Assembly: GCF_003363265.1 (NCBI RefSeq)
Contig: NZ_QRBF01000005.1
Location: 1 to 64,000 of the forward strand
DNA from: Dyella psychrodurans
GTDB lineage: Bacteria; Pseudomonadota; Gammaproteobacteria; Xanthomonadales; Rhodanobacteraceae
Direction: 5' to 3'
DNA: 64,000 nucleotides
The notes beneath the pieces were generated by a model. That model did no database searches. It saw only the letters and a program-made list of their open reading frames with translations, and had not been told where the DNA came from. Below, in pieces: positions 47,006-55,503 of the stretch (position 1 is the first letter of the stretch; each line of letters starts with the position of its first letter). Both the position numbers and the translations under genes were made by a program.

Positions 47006-47081
47006 GGCCGGGTAGCTCAGTTGGTAGAGCAGGGGATTGAAAATCCCCGTGTCGGCGGTTCGATTCCGTCCCCGGCCACCA
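47006..47081 (+). tRNA. tRNA-Phe (GAA)
   Basis: 76 nt cloverleaf. The acceptor arms GGCCGGG and CCCGGCC pair, the anticodon is GAA in the loop of GGGGATTGAAAATCCCC, the T-loop is GGTTCGATTCC, and the CCA tail is encoded. It is a single-gene unit with its own promoter and terminator. Confidence 0.97.
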
Positions 47082-47089
47082 TCGATTCC

Positions 47090-47117
47090 AAGGGCTTGCA
47101 GCGATGCGGGCCCTTTT
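47090..47117 (+). terminator. Terminator after tRNA-Phe
   Basis: AAGGGC (47090-47095) pairs with GCCCTT (47110-47115), with an inner GCA/TGC pairing, followed by TTTTCGTTT. It starts 9 bases after the tRNA. Confidence 0.65.
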
Positions 47118-47737
47118 CGTTTGCGATGCACTCGACATGGGTTACCGCTCTGTTGACGTATGACTTCTTCAGCAGCGGACGCACCCCCGCTACTTCATGG
47201 TGTCAGACGAAGCCATGCTTCGCGCATTGATCATAAAGACTTCTACTCGCTCGCTTCGAAGAGGGAAAGTTCTCTGCCTCCTCAATCAGCAGCGCAGTTC
47301 CACGCAGACTGGCTGCGATCAGTCCTGCACTGCAACTCACGTGATCCGAGTGCACCTTCATTCAATCATGCTGATCTCTCTTCTACGATCTCAACAGCAA
47401 ATCTTCTACCGACGATGTCGGAACGTCTCCGCTTTGTTCCACGCCGATCAAATCGCGCACACGCAAGAAAAGACTCGGTGATCGACACTTCCAGCTGCTG
47501 ATCGATCAACTGTTGATCGATCTAAATGAGCAACGACTGTCGGGCACCGTGAAAACCCAGCCCGTGCATCGCGATCTCACGTGTCGTCTCCTTCACGTCA
47601 CCATCACAGAGATGACTGGGACACTGAACCAAGACCTCTTATTCACATCCATGGATGCGAAATTCGCAGACACTCCAATGCTAGATTGATCAGCGCAAGG
47701 GAGTGCCTCCATCAACCACTGTACAAAGGGGATCACC
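47118..47737 (+). other. 620 base gap, AT-richer, with no credible gene
   Basis: Between tRNA-Phe and the secreted orphan. Open frames here are short, Ser/Arg-rich, and lack ribosome sites, so I see no protein gene. The only clear structure is the palindrome at 47500-47522. The promoter for the orphan gene should lie in the last 100 bases, but no consensus pair is convincing. A decayed gene or a small RNA remains possible. Confidence 0.5.
47500..47522. repeat. Perfect 23 bp palindrome (11 bp arms)
   Basis: GATCGATCAAC, a central T, then GTTGATCGATC. The odd-length symmetric form with a single central base is what a dimeric DNA-binding protein's operator would look like. It lies 215 bases before the orphan gene; no regulator gene is adjacent. 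Confidence 0.7.
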
Positions 47738-48199
47738 ATGCAGAAGATTTCTCGTCGTGCCTTGCTCGCAACGCTGTTGGCTACGTGCCTATCGGGAGTC
47801 GCCTTTGCTGGTCCCCCGTCCACAGGTCTTGGTCAAGCGTGGCCGAACACGACGGATGTAAGTACCAGTCCGAACTGGCACGTATACGTGTTTACGCTCG
47901 GCGGTATCCGATACGTCCAGGTGAACGATCTCAACGGTAACGTGCTTGGCGCTGTGGGAACCGCAGGCGGGCAATTCATCACGCTGCCTATCGGTGCGTA
48001 TTCGCAGCAGGTATCAACGCCTCAGCAACCGGCGGCATCTCCGTCCAGCGCCACGCCCGCAGCTGCTCCGGCAACCGTTTATAACGACGGCGCATCCACG
48101 GTAACGGCTACGCCGATGAGCGACGGAACGGTGCAGCTCAGTGCAGCAGCAGCAGAGTCCAGCTGCGATCCGATCGACTGCAATATCAAGGGCCCGTAA
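47738..48199 (+). CDS. Secreted protein of unknown function
   Basis: 153 aa; AAGGGG lies 6 nt before the ATG. The signal peptide MQKISRRALLATLLATCLSG ends at about AFA|GP (residue 24-25). The mature part has a small beta-rich segment (NWHVYVFTLGGIRYVQVND, about 46-64), a Pro/Ala/Ser linker (about 94-112), and a tail with two Cys in SSCDPIDCN that may pair. I recognise no family. It lies in a gene-poor stretch next to the MASE1 sensor (convergent). Confidence 0.75.
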   Translation: MQKISRRALLATLLATCLSGVAFAGPPSTGLGQAWPNTTDVSTSPNWHVYVFTLGGIRYVQVNDLNGNVLGAVGTAGGQFITLPIGAYSQQVSTPQQPAASPSSATPAAAPATVYNDGASTVTATPMSDGTVQLSAAAAESSCDPIDCNIKGP

Positions 48200-48225
48200 G
48201 CACAAAGACCGATCCCGGCGGCACC

Positions 48226-49821
48226 TCAACCGCCGGGATGGGTCGGATCAAAAAGCAGGATGCTCATGCGACTGCCGTGGCGCAATGAGCGCTCACGCAC
48301 CCTACCCTCGAATGTCGCTGCACGGTCGATGATGGCTTTCCGACCCAGGCCACTGGTGATTCGGTGAAGCCTTTGGACCACTTCGTCCCGGCGAATCCGA
48401 TGCACCTGGGGCGGCTGCACACGTGTATCGACCTGCACCACCACCCAAGGGCGACGACGCAATCCGAAACGTATGCGCACTTTTATCTCTGTCGCGTTTT
48501 TCCTCGCACACGACTCTCCGATCGCCTCGCACACGATGCGGTAGACAGCAAGATGAATCGATTGGGAGAACGCACTCAATGGGCCGCGCAGATCGCATGA
48601 ATAGGCGATTTCTGCCTCATCGAGAATCCTGGCGATAGTTCCTTCCCGCAATGCAGGCGGCAAGCTGCGCTCCCTCAACTGCACCGGGTAGAGACTGTCG
48701 GACAGCCGAAACAGCTGATCCTGCATGCCGAGCGCCTGGCGCCTGTAACCGCCATCGTCAATGGCAGGCTGCAGATGCCGCAGCCGGCCCAACATCATGT
48801 AGAACACATCGTGGAAGGAATCGCGAATCTGGTCCAGCGCCTGGGCAGTCATCCGCAGCTGCACTTCGCCCAAGTGAACATTGCGCTGCGCCAGGGCCAG
48901 GGCCATGCGCATGTCGACACGCTCCTGCTCTACACGCCGGTCGAGCACGGCAATGCGCGCGCCCACCAGCAACATGGTCGAGATCGACATCGCAACTAGC
49001 GTTTCGGCCTGCAGGGTCGCGTGATCGTTGCGTTCAGGCATCAGCAGCATGATGGCGAAGCTGGACAAGGTTCCGCCAAAAGCCGCACCTTTCCAGCCGT
49101 GCCGTAGCGCAAACCACACTACTGGCAAGAACATCGCCATCTGGGCCGCCTGCCTGGCGTGCTCATCGCGCAAACCGACCCACACGAGGAAGGTCAGCGT
49201 GGGCAGCATCAGGAAGACACCTTCCAACAGCAAGCGGCTTTCACCGATGTTGTGCGCCCATTGCCGCCAGTCGCCATGTGCCTCGGTAAACAGCTGGCGA
49301 AAAACCAATGCAATGGGCGCAATCGTCAAAGCCCCCAGATAATTGCCCAGCACGAGTTGTGCAATCAATTGATCGTAGTGAATGACATAGCCTGGAGGCA
49401 GCGGCGTGATCAAAATCTGTGCCAGCGACATCAGCGTAACGATAAGGGCGACAAGCAGCGAACACAGCACCAGTCCGCCCATCTCCACGCTGTCCCGTTT
49501 GGGAAAGATGCGCAGGCGTTCCCGGAACAGCCATACGACCGGCATCATCAGGCAAGTCGATGGCAGCAGATTCACCAGCGCCCAAAGCAAGCCGAACTGG
49601 TGATAGCAAGTGATGCTGACATAGGCCAGCCGAACGGTGTCTCCCAGAATCAGCGCCGGCCAGTACTTGTACTTGGTAAGAAGAAGAACACTTAGATGAA
49701 AGCCAGTCAGAATGATCCAATGAGGGATCGACATCTCTCTGAACAGCACAATCGCAGCGCAATACGCAGCAGCAATCGCAAAGCTTCGCACCCAGATATT
49801 GGCCCACAGTCCACCCTGCAT
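48226..49821 (-). CDS. MASE1-domain sensor with degenerate NarX-type kinase core
   Basis: 531 aa from ATG 49821, with AAGGGG about 8 nt upstream; a GTG at 49830 is too close to that site. Eight or so transmembrane helices (1-295) form a MASE1 sensor. A HisKA_3-like helix follows with RDSFHDVFYMMLGRL (candidate phospho-His). The ATPase region keeps YRIVCEAIG and a late GLGRKAIIDRAATFEGRVRE block, but the N-box Asn is replaced (EAIGES for EAxxNA) and no DxG of the G1 box is seen. It may bind ATP poorly or act without kinase activity. No response regulator is adjacent. Confidence 0.8.
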   Translation of the reverse strand: MQGGLWANIWVRSFAIAAAYCAAIVLFREMSIPHWIILTGFHLSVLLLTKYKYWPALILGDTVRLAYVSITCYHQFGLLWALVNLLPSTCLMMPVVWLFRERLRIFPKRDSVEMGGLVLCSLLVALIVTLMSLAQILITPLPPGYVIHYDQLIAQLVLGNYLGALTIAPIALVFRQLFTEAHGDWRQWAHNIGESRLLLEGVFLMLPTLTFLVWVGLRDEHARQAAQMAMFLPVVWFALRHGWKGAAFGGTLSSFAIMLLMPERNDHATLQAETLVAMSISTMLLVGARIAVLDRRVEQERVDMRMALALAQRNVHLGEVQLRMTAQALDQIRDSFHDVFYMMLGRLRHLQPAIDDGGYRRQALGMQDQLFRLSDSLYPVQLRERSLPPALREGTIARILDEAEIAYSCDLRGPLSAFSQSIHLAVYRIVCEAIGESCARKNATEIKVRIRFGLRRRPWVVVQVDTRVQPPQVHRIRRDEVVQRLHRITSGLGRKAIIDRAATFEGRVRERSLRHGSRMSILLFDPTHPGG

Positions 49822-50451
49822 CGTCCCCACCCCTTATGGATTCAATACGTCAAGCGGCTAAATGCGCGGATAACACCCTCTAACGCGTGAAACCAGGGTG
49901 AAACCCCATCCCCCATCAAGTGCGTTTGGCGTTGGGATCTTAGATTAGCGGCATCTTGCCGCAAAACTGTGCTCCCGGTTGTGAAGACCGTCCTCACCTT
50001 GCCCGTACCTTAAGCAACCGGGCGCCCTCCCTTCTTGTTCGGACGGCCATTTCTCACTCATCCACTCACAGGGAAAACGGCCACCCGATTCTTGCAAGAC
50101 TAACGACTCGACGCTCACAACGCTGTGAACTCCATCCATGTGCGCCGCTGCATACCGATTCGCAAGCGCATGCATACCTGCACCGACAATGCGATCGAGT
50201 CACGATTTATTGTAGAAAATTAACTGATGATTTGAACGTTCATCGCGAGCCGCGCGCGCTGATCGTACTGACACACGTAACACGCTTTATAGAAGATTGT
50301 TCGTGCACATGATGCATCGACGTTGCAACGCACGATTTCACACACGTCGTCAAAGCATGAACGAACACCTACGACTAAATTCTTTTTTCACCCGAGATTG
50401 ATGCAACCCAGCCAAGACTCAAATTCCCCGCAGGCAAATGAGGAAAAATCC
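49822..50451. other. 630 base gap between divergent MASE1 and PepSY genes
   Basis: It holds the 5' regions of both genes. The part from about 50200 to 50400 is AT-rich (GATTTATTGTAGAAAATTAA, TTTATAG). A GCGGCA/TGCCGC hairpin lies near 49945-49960. No frame here is credible as a gene, and no promoter pair is clear. Confidence 0.45.
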
Positions 50452-50871
50452 GTGAAGAAGATTGCTTCATTGACCATCGCGCTGGCGTTGGGATGGGCTG
50501 GCGGCGCCATGGCACAGGAGCAGGCGCTGACTCAGCAGGAAGTGAGCGCGCAGCTGGCCGAGCAGGGTTATACCGACGTTCACGACCTCGATTTTCGCGA
50601 CGGCGTGTGGACAGCTCGCGCGCGTAGCGGCAATGGCGAACATGTGAAATTGCGCGTGGACCCGGTCACGGGACGCGCCTATCCGGACAAACAAGTCTCT
50701 CGGTTCAGCGAGGTGGACATCCGCGCATCGCTATCCGCGCAAGGTTACACACATGTCCACGACATCGATTTTCATCGTGGCATCTGGACGGCCAAAGCGA
50801 GGAGTTCCGCCGGCATTCGCGTGTCGCTGCAGATCGATGCCGAAACGGGGCGCGTTATCGGCAGCAGCTGA
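50452..50871 (+). CDS. Secreted tandem PepSY-like protein
   Basis: 139 aa from GTG 50452, chosen because AGGA and then a clean signal peptide (KKIASLTIALALGWAGGAMA) follow; the upstream in-frame part looks non-coding. Two copies of one unit follow: EVSAQLAEQGYTDVHDLDF...DPVTGRAYPD and DIRASLSAQGYTHVHDIDF...DAETGRVIG. The unit matches the PepSY fold, often an inhibitor of peptidases or a regulator in the periplasm. It is the only gene on its strand here; ccdA is convergent. Confidence 0.85.
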   Translation: MKKIASLTIALALGWAGGAMAQEQALTQQEVSAQLAEQGYTDVHDLDFRDGVWTARARSGNGEHVKLRVDPVTGRAYPDKQVSRFSEVDIRASLSAQGYTHVHDIDFHRGIWTAKARSSAGIRVSLQIDAETGRVIGSS

Positions 50872-50924
50872 GTAGTCGCGATACGCAACGCATGGACGCG
50901 AATGCGTCATGCGTTGCGCCGCGT

Positions 50925-51650
50925 TCAAAGCGACGTGGTGAGATTGGTCACCCAGTCGGGCAGCACGCCAAGGACGGCGGCTTCCAGGCTGCGATCGAAG
51001 CCGGTGACGATCAGCACGCCCACCACCACGATGAGCGCACCCAGAACGCGCCTGCCGCGTGTTCCGGCGCTCATCAATCGGCCACGCCAGCGTGCAAGGA
51101 GGCTCTGCGTGGCCAGCGCCATGGCCAGCAACACCGTGGCAATGCCCAGGGCAAAGGCCAGCATGACGAAGGCCACCTGCCCAAGATTCTTGCCCTGTGC
51201 GGCAAGCAGGGTCGCCGCCCCCAAGGTGGGGCCTACGCAAGGGCTCCAGACCAGTCCCAGCAGCACGCCGATGCCCGCCTGTCCGGCCAACCCGAACCGT
51301 TCCAGCCTGGCCTGACGCTCGCCGGCCCAGTTTGCCAGCGGACTGATGATGTGCTCGAAAAATGCCTGCAAGGCGGGAAATAGCAGGATCACGCCGATGA
51401 CCAGCAGCAACACGGCGCTCCACGTACGAATGGTTTCGCCATCCAGCCCGATCGACGCGCCAATCGTCGCAATGGCAAAGCCCGCCAGCGTGAACGAGGC
51501 CACCAGGCCCAACGCCAATGCCAGCGGACCCAATCGATGACGCTGTGCGGCGCTGCCAAGCACGATGGGAACCAGGGGGATCACGCACGGCGAGAGGATC
51601 GTCAGTACGCCTGCGACGTAGGCAACCAGTGGATTGAGGTGGTTGTTCAT
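50925..51650 (-). CDS. ccdA: CcdA-type cytochrome c biogenesis/thiol transporter
   Basis: 241 aa from ATG 51650. Six transmembrane helices with the paired cysteine motifs LTILSPCVIPLVPIV (helix 1) and LVWSPCVGPTLGAA (helix 4), the DsbD/CcdA core. It carries reducing power from cytosolic thioredoxin to the periplasm. It is divergent from a small periplasmic thioredoxin that could be its partner. An in-frame upstream start (51695) lacks support. Confidence 0.92.
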   Translation of the reverse strand: MNNHLNPLVAYVAGVLTILSPCVIPLVPIVLGSAAQRHRLGPLALALGLVASFTLAGFAIATIGASIGLDGETIRTWSAVLLLVIGVILLFPALQAFFEHIISPLANWAGERQARLERFGLAGQAGIGVLLGLVWSPCVGPTLGAATLLAAQGKNLGQVAFVMLAFALGIATVLLAMALATQSLLARWRGRLMSAGTRGRRVLGALIVVVGVLIVTGFDRSLEAAVLGVLPDWVTNLTTSL

Positions 51651-51813
51651 GGGTATGCGTATATCAAAAGAGTGAATTCCGTCGGCCGTGAGCAACGCCG
51701 TCTACGCATCCTTTCGGTTGCCGGCATGAAAGAGTTACAACTGGCGTCACGCGTGTAACCAACCACCAACCGCCACCGAATAGTGGATCAGAGCCACCGC
51801 AAGGAAACGTCCC

Positions 51814-52203
51814 ATGTCCACTATCCGCATGCTTTGCCTGGTCGTATTGGCGCTGCTCTTTACAACCGTCGCACAAGCACAGCCGATCCAACCGTTTTCC
51901 ACGGCAGCCTTGAAAGCTGCCCAGGCTGCCGGCCAGCCCGTACTCGTCGATGCCTATGCAAGCTGGTGCCCGATCTGCCGCAAACAGGCACCGACTATCG
52001 ACGCCATGACCAACGATCCCGCCTTTGCGAAATTGGTGATCCTGAGGCTGGATTACGACAATCAAAGCGCCGAAAAGCGCGCGTTGGGCATCACGCAGCA
52101 AAGCACCTTGATTGCCTTCCATGGTGCGAAGGAAACCGGACGCCTGGTGGGAGTTACCGATCCCGACCAGATCAAGTCGCTGGCGAAATCCGCGCTGCCG
52201 TAG
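51814..52203 (+). CDS. Periplasmic thioredoxin-fold protein
   Basis: 129 aa with a signal peptide ending AQA|QP (about 22). The active site is DAYASWCPICRKQAP (about 46-60); the following LDYDNQSAEKRALGI resembles the C-terminal domain of DsbD. It probably accepts electrons from the divergent CcdA to reduce periplasmic disulfides; together they could form a split DsbD. The MliC-like gene follows after 53 bases. Confidence 0.88.
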   Translation: MSTIRMLCLVVLALLFTTVAQAQPIQPFSTAALKAAQAAGQPVLVDAYASWCPICRKQAPTIDAMTNDPAFAKLVILRLDYDNQSAEKRALGITQQSTLIAFHGAKETGRLVGVTDPDQIKSLAKSALP

Positions 52204-52256
52204 TGGCGCGGCCTGGATCGCTTTATGCTGGCCCTCGATGAAGGGAGGGCCAGCCT

Positions 52257-52604
52257 GTGCGCATCCGCCACATGACGTCTATAGCCCTGATGCTTGCGTT
52301 GACGAGCTGTAACGCGACACCCGCCAAGCAGCAGGCCGCGACTAGCGATACCGCCTCCTGGACGACCTACGGGTGCAGCGACGGCCAAACCGTGCAAGCC
52401 GCGTATCCGGATACGAATACGGCGTTGGTCAAGATCAAGGGGCAGACATACACACTGCACATCGCCATTTCCGGCAGCGGCGCACGCTACATCGGCGACG
52501 GCTGGCAATGGTGGACCAAGGGCATGAAGGACGGCATGCTGGCTCCGCTGGCGGCGGGCGAAACCATTGCCAGCGCCCCCGGCATCACCTGCCACGCCAG
52601 CTGA
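52257..52604 (+). CDS. MliC-family lysozyme inhibitor lipoprotein
   Basis: 115 aa from GTG 52257, with GGGAGGG about 9 nt upstream. The lipobox is LTSC (about Cys18). The MliC/PliC domain shows TYGCSDGQTVQAAYPD, the conserved ISGSGARYIGDGWQWWTKG loop with the Ser and Lys that enter the lysozyme active site, and a closing Cys (GITCHAS). It should protect the cell wall from c-type lysozyme. ATG 52272 is an alternative start. Confidence 0.88.
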   Translation: MRIRHMTSIALMLALTSCNATPAKQQAATSDTASWTTYGCSDGQTVQAAYPDTNTALVKIKGQTYTLHIAISGSGARYIGDGWQWWTKGMKDGMLAPLAAGETIASAPGITCHAS

Positions 52605-52740
52605 ACTTACGTCGCCCTAACAACTGGATCACAAACGTCATCCAGACGACCCTTCCGCGCCATCTGGGTGACGCACAGAAATAATCGTCGCGTCATCAGC
52701 GCCGGGCATGCTTGCTCCATCGGAAATGGAGTAGCTCCCG

Positions 52741-53079
52741 ATGATGTCGCAGTACGTTTTTCCGTCCAGCCGCGGCCTGTTTCGCATTGTTCGACACGGT
52801 CACCGTTGGCGTTCGCTGATCGAGGCACGCGAATGGGCGCGGCACGATTCGGCGGAAGCGGCGCTGGATGCGCTGCGCCTGGCCTGGCCCCAGGCACGCC
52901 TTCCGCAGACGTTGGGCGAATGGCGTTACATCGCCGAGGAACCCGCCTTGCCGCATGCGCGACTGGCGCGCGCCACCAACACATTCAGAACCAGCAGTGT
53001 CGATCCCTCGCAGGCGCGCGTGCGCCGCTCGCGGCGGATCCAGGGTCGTCCGAGTCGTGGTGTGACTGATCACGGATGA
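52741..53079 (+). CDS. Conserved hypothetical protein
   Basis: 112 aa; GGAG lies about 9 nt before ATG 52741. The N-terminal 75 residues (SQYVFPSSRGLFRIVRHGHR, then HDSAEAALDALRLAWPQARLP) look like a folded small domain of the kind conserved in Xanthomonadales; the C-terminus is basic and low-complexity. I do not know its function. It ends just before the long hairpin at 53095. Confidence 0.65.
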   Translation: MMSQYVFPSSRGLFRIVRHGHRWRSLIEAREWARHDSAEAALDALRLAWPQARLPQTLGEWRYIAEEPALPHARLARATNTFRTSSVDPSQARVRRSRRIQGRPSRGVTDHG

Positions 53080-53094
53080 TCGGTCGCACCCTTT

Positions 53095-53152
53095 AGAGCC
53101 TATCCTCACCGTTCGCGTAGCGCGGGCCACGCGAACGGTGAGGACAGGCTCT
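53095..53152. terminator. 24 bp hairpin between convergent genes (bidirectional terminator or mobile palindrome)
   Basis: Arms 53095-53118 and 53129-53152 pair over 24 bp with a single mismatch around a 10 base loop (AGCGCGGGCC). It fills the space between the hypothetical gene and recQ and touches the recQ stop codon. The arms are longer than in a usual terminator, and there is little T-run on either side. Confidence 0.75.
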
Positions 53153-54975
53153 TATTCCGGGGCATTGATCACTTCAAGGAAATCGCGCCCGTAACGCTTT
53201 AGCTTGGCTTCGCCGACGCCGCTGATCGAAGCAAGATCGTCCTCGTTCTCCGGCATCGCACGCAGCATGGCCAGCAAGGTGGCGTCGTGGAAGATCACGT
53301 AGGCGGGAACGCCGTGCTGCTTGGCCAGGCGCGCACGCAACGCGCGCAAGGCCTCCCAGAGCGGCTGTTCGTAAGCTTCGATGCCCAGGCTCGCGCCCGT
53401 CACCAATTGGCTGTCGCGACGGCGCGAAACGCGGCGCGCCTCGCGCGTTTCTTCGCGCATGTGCACAGTCTGGTTGCCGACCAGCACATCGCGGCTGGCC
53501 GCGGTAAGACGCAACGTTCCGAAACCCTCGCCGTCCGTCGCCAGCAAACCTGCCGCCAGCAGTTGGCGAAATACGGAACGCCATTGCTTTTCATCCATAT
53601 CGGCACCGATGCCAAAGGTGGACAGGCGGTCATGACCCAACTCGCCCATGCGTGCGCTGTCGATGCCGCGCAGGATGTCGATCACGTGACCCGAACCGAA
53701 GCGCTGGCCGCTGCGATACACCGCCGATAGGGCCTTTTGCGCAGGCACGGTGGCATTCCATGTCTTGGGCGGTTCGACGCAGTTGTCGCAACGGCCGCAT
53801 GGCCCATGAAAATCTTCACCGAACGCGCCGAGCAGCAGCTCGCGACGACAGCGTGTCGCTTCGGCATACGCGAGCAACGATTCCAGCTTTTGCCGCTCGA
53901 CGCGCTTGCGATCGTCGGCCGATTCGGACTGCGCGATCATCTGGCTCATCGTCACCACATCCGACAGGCCGTAGATCATCCAGGCCTCGGCGGGCAATCC
54001 ATCGCGACCGGCGCGGCCGGTTTCCTGGTAATAGCCTTCCATGCTGCGCGGCAGATCCAGATGCGCCACGAAACGCACGTCGGGTTTGTCGACACCCATG
54101 CCGAAGGCGACCGTCGCGACCATCACCACGCCGTCTTCGCGCAGGAAACGCGTCTGATTGGCCGCGCGCGTGGCGGCGTCCAACCCAGCGTGATAAGGCA
54201 GTGCTTCGATGCCCGCCTCGGTCAGCGAACTGGCCGTGTCGTCCACTTTCTTGCGGCTCAGGCAGTAGATGATGCCCGCGTCGCCACGACGATCGCCTAG
54301 AAAATCCAGCAACTGGCGCCGTGCGTTGTGGCGCAATCCGACGCGATAACGAATATTGGGTCGGTCGAAACTCGAGACAAACTGTTTTGCATCGTCGAGC
54401 GCCAGGCGTTCGACGATCTCGGCACGTGTGCGCGGATCGGCAGTCGCCGTGAGCGCGATTCGCGGCACCTGCGGAAAACGCTGGTGAAGAATCGTCAGTT
54501 CGCGATATTCCGGTCGAAAATCGTGCCCCCATTGCGAAACGCAATGCGCTTCGTCGATGGCGAACAATGCGATCTCGGTGCGTTCGAGCAATTCCAGGAA
54601 GCGCGACGTGAGCAAGCGCTCCGGTGCGACATAAAGCAGATTCAGCTCGCCATGGAGCAACTGCTTTTCGATGTCGCGCTGTTGTTGCGCGTCGAGGCTG
54701 GAATTGAGGTACGCCGCCGCCACGCCTGCTTCGCGCAGCGCGTCGACCTGGTCCTGCATCAGCGCAATCAGCGGCGACACGACAATGCCCGTGCCCTGCC
54801 GCAGCAGCGCGGGAATCTGGTAGCACAACGACTTGCCGCCACCCGTGGGCATCAGCACGAGCGCGTCGCCGCCTTCGGCAACGTGCTCGACGATGGCTTG
54901 CTGCGGATCTCGGAAGTGAGCGTAACCAAAAACGCTCTGCAGAATTTCTAGGGACGTGGCGGACATCCGCTGCAT
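53152..54975 (-). CDS. recQ: ATP-dependent DNA helicase RecQ
   Basis: 607 aa from ATG 54975; ATG 54966 (MSATSLEIL) is equally possible. Helicase motifs are [18 protein letters not shown] (Walker A), [18 protein letters not shown] (DEAH) and [12 protein letters not shown] (motif VI). The zinc-binding cysteines are in [10 protein letters not shown]...CGRCDNC, then the winged helix and a C-terminal HRDC domain (about 520-600). RecQ unwinds DNA in recombination and fork repair. It is a single-gene unit. Confidence 0.97.
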   Translation of the reverse strand: MQRMSATSLEILQSVFGYAHFRDPQQAIVEHVAEGGDALVLMPTGGGKSLCYQIPALLRQGTGIVVSPLIALMQDQVDALREAGVAAAYLNSSLDAQQQRDIEKQLLHGELNLLYVAPERLLTSRFLELLERTEIALFAIDEAHCVSQWGHDFRPEYRELTILHQRFPQVPRIALTATADPRTRAEIVERLALDDAKQFVSSFDRPNIRYRVGLRHNARRQLLDFLGDRRGDAGIIYCLSRKKVDDTASSLTEAGIEALPYHAGLDAATRAANQTRFLREDGVVMVATVAFGMGVDKPDVRFVAHLDLPRSMEGYYQETGRAGRDGLPAEAWMIYGLSDVVTMSQMIAQSESADDRKRVERQKLESLLAYAEATRCRRELLLGAFGEDFHGPCGRCDNCVEPPKTWNATVPAQKALSAVYRSGQRFGSGHVIDILRGIDSARMGELGHDRLSTFGIGADMDEKQWRSVFRQLLAAGLLATDGEGFGTLRLTAASRDVLVGNQTVHMREETREARRVSRRRDSQLVTGASLGIEAYEQPLWEALRALRARLAKQHGVPAYVIFHDATLLAMLRAMPENEDDLASISGVGEAKLKRYGRDFLEVINAPE

Positions 54976-55094
54976 GCTAGCAAACCGGCTCACACGGCTC
55001 ACGCGGGATATGTAGTCGAAACAAACGGAATGGCGTCACTACGCGTCTGAGATGTAGGGAAGCCGACGACGACAACGCGCATCGGCCCCGTCCA

Positions 55095-55436
55095 CTAACG
55101 ACCGGGTATGCCCCACAATTCGCGATCGACATCCGCGTCGAGACCGAAGCGCGACAGAGGCACGCGCCCGTTCTTCACTTCCACGCCCTCGGCCCGCAGC
55201 AAGCGGCTCTGCTCGCGAAAACCGCGACTGCCGGGCGGCATCGCGATCTGGCCATTGGAACGGAGCACGCGAAACCACGGCAGCGTCATGCCATCGGGCA
55301 CCTCGCCCAGCAGCCGGCCGACCAGGCGTGCGCGGCCCGGCAGACCCGCACGCGCCGCAATCGCGCCATAACTGGCGACACGACCGGGCGGAATGGCGGC
55401 GATCGCCTCGAAGACCTTCAAATATTCCTCTTTCAT
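55095..55436 (-). CDS. Alkyltransferase-like protein (ATL), MGMT domain without active Cys
   Basis: 113 aa. The MGMT C-terminal fold is seen in IPPGRVASYGAIAARAG and ARLVGRLLG. In MGMT the active site is PCHRV; here it is PWFRV (53-57), so the alkyl-accepting Cys is Trp, as in ATL proteins, which bind O6-alkylguanine and hand it to nucleotide excision repair. Most ATLs read PWHRV; the Phe in place of His is unusual. It stands alone after recQ. Confidence 0.9.
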   Translation of the reverse strand: MKEEYLKVFEAIAAIPPGRVASYGAIAARAGLPGRARLVGRLLGEVPDGMTLPWFRVLRSNGQIAMPPGSRGFREQSRLLRAEGVEVKNGRVPLSRFGLDADVDRELWGIPGR

Positions 55437-55503
55437 GACAGGTGCACCTTCACGAAGCTCGTGGCAGAGTATCAGTCCGTCCGTTTTCTATTCGAATCGC
55501 GTC

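Noticed and set aside
47160..47501. 113-codon plus-strand frame in the gap after tRNA-Phe
   Set aside because: Low-complexity Ser/Arg composition, no ribosome site, no conserved pattern.
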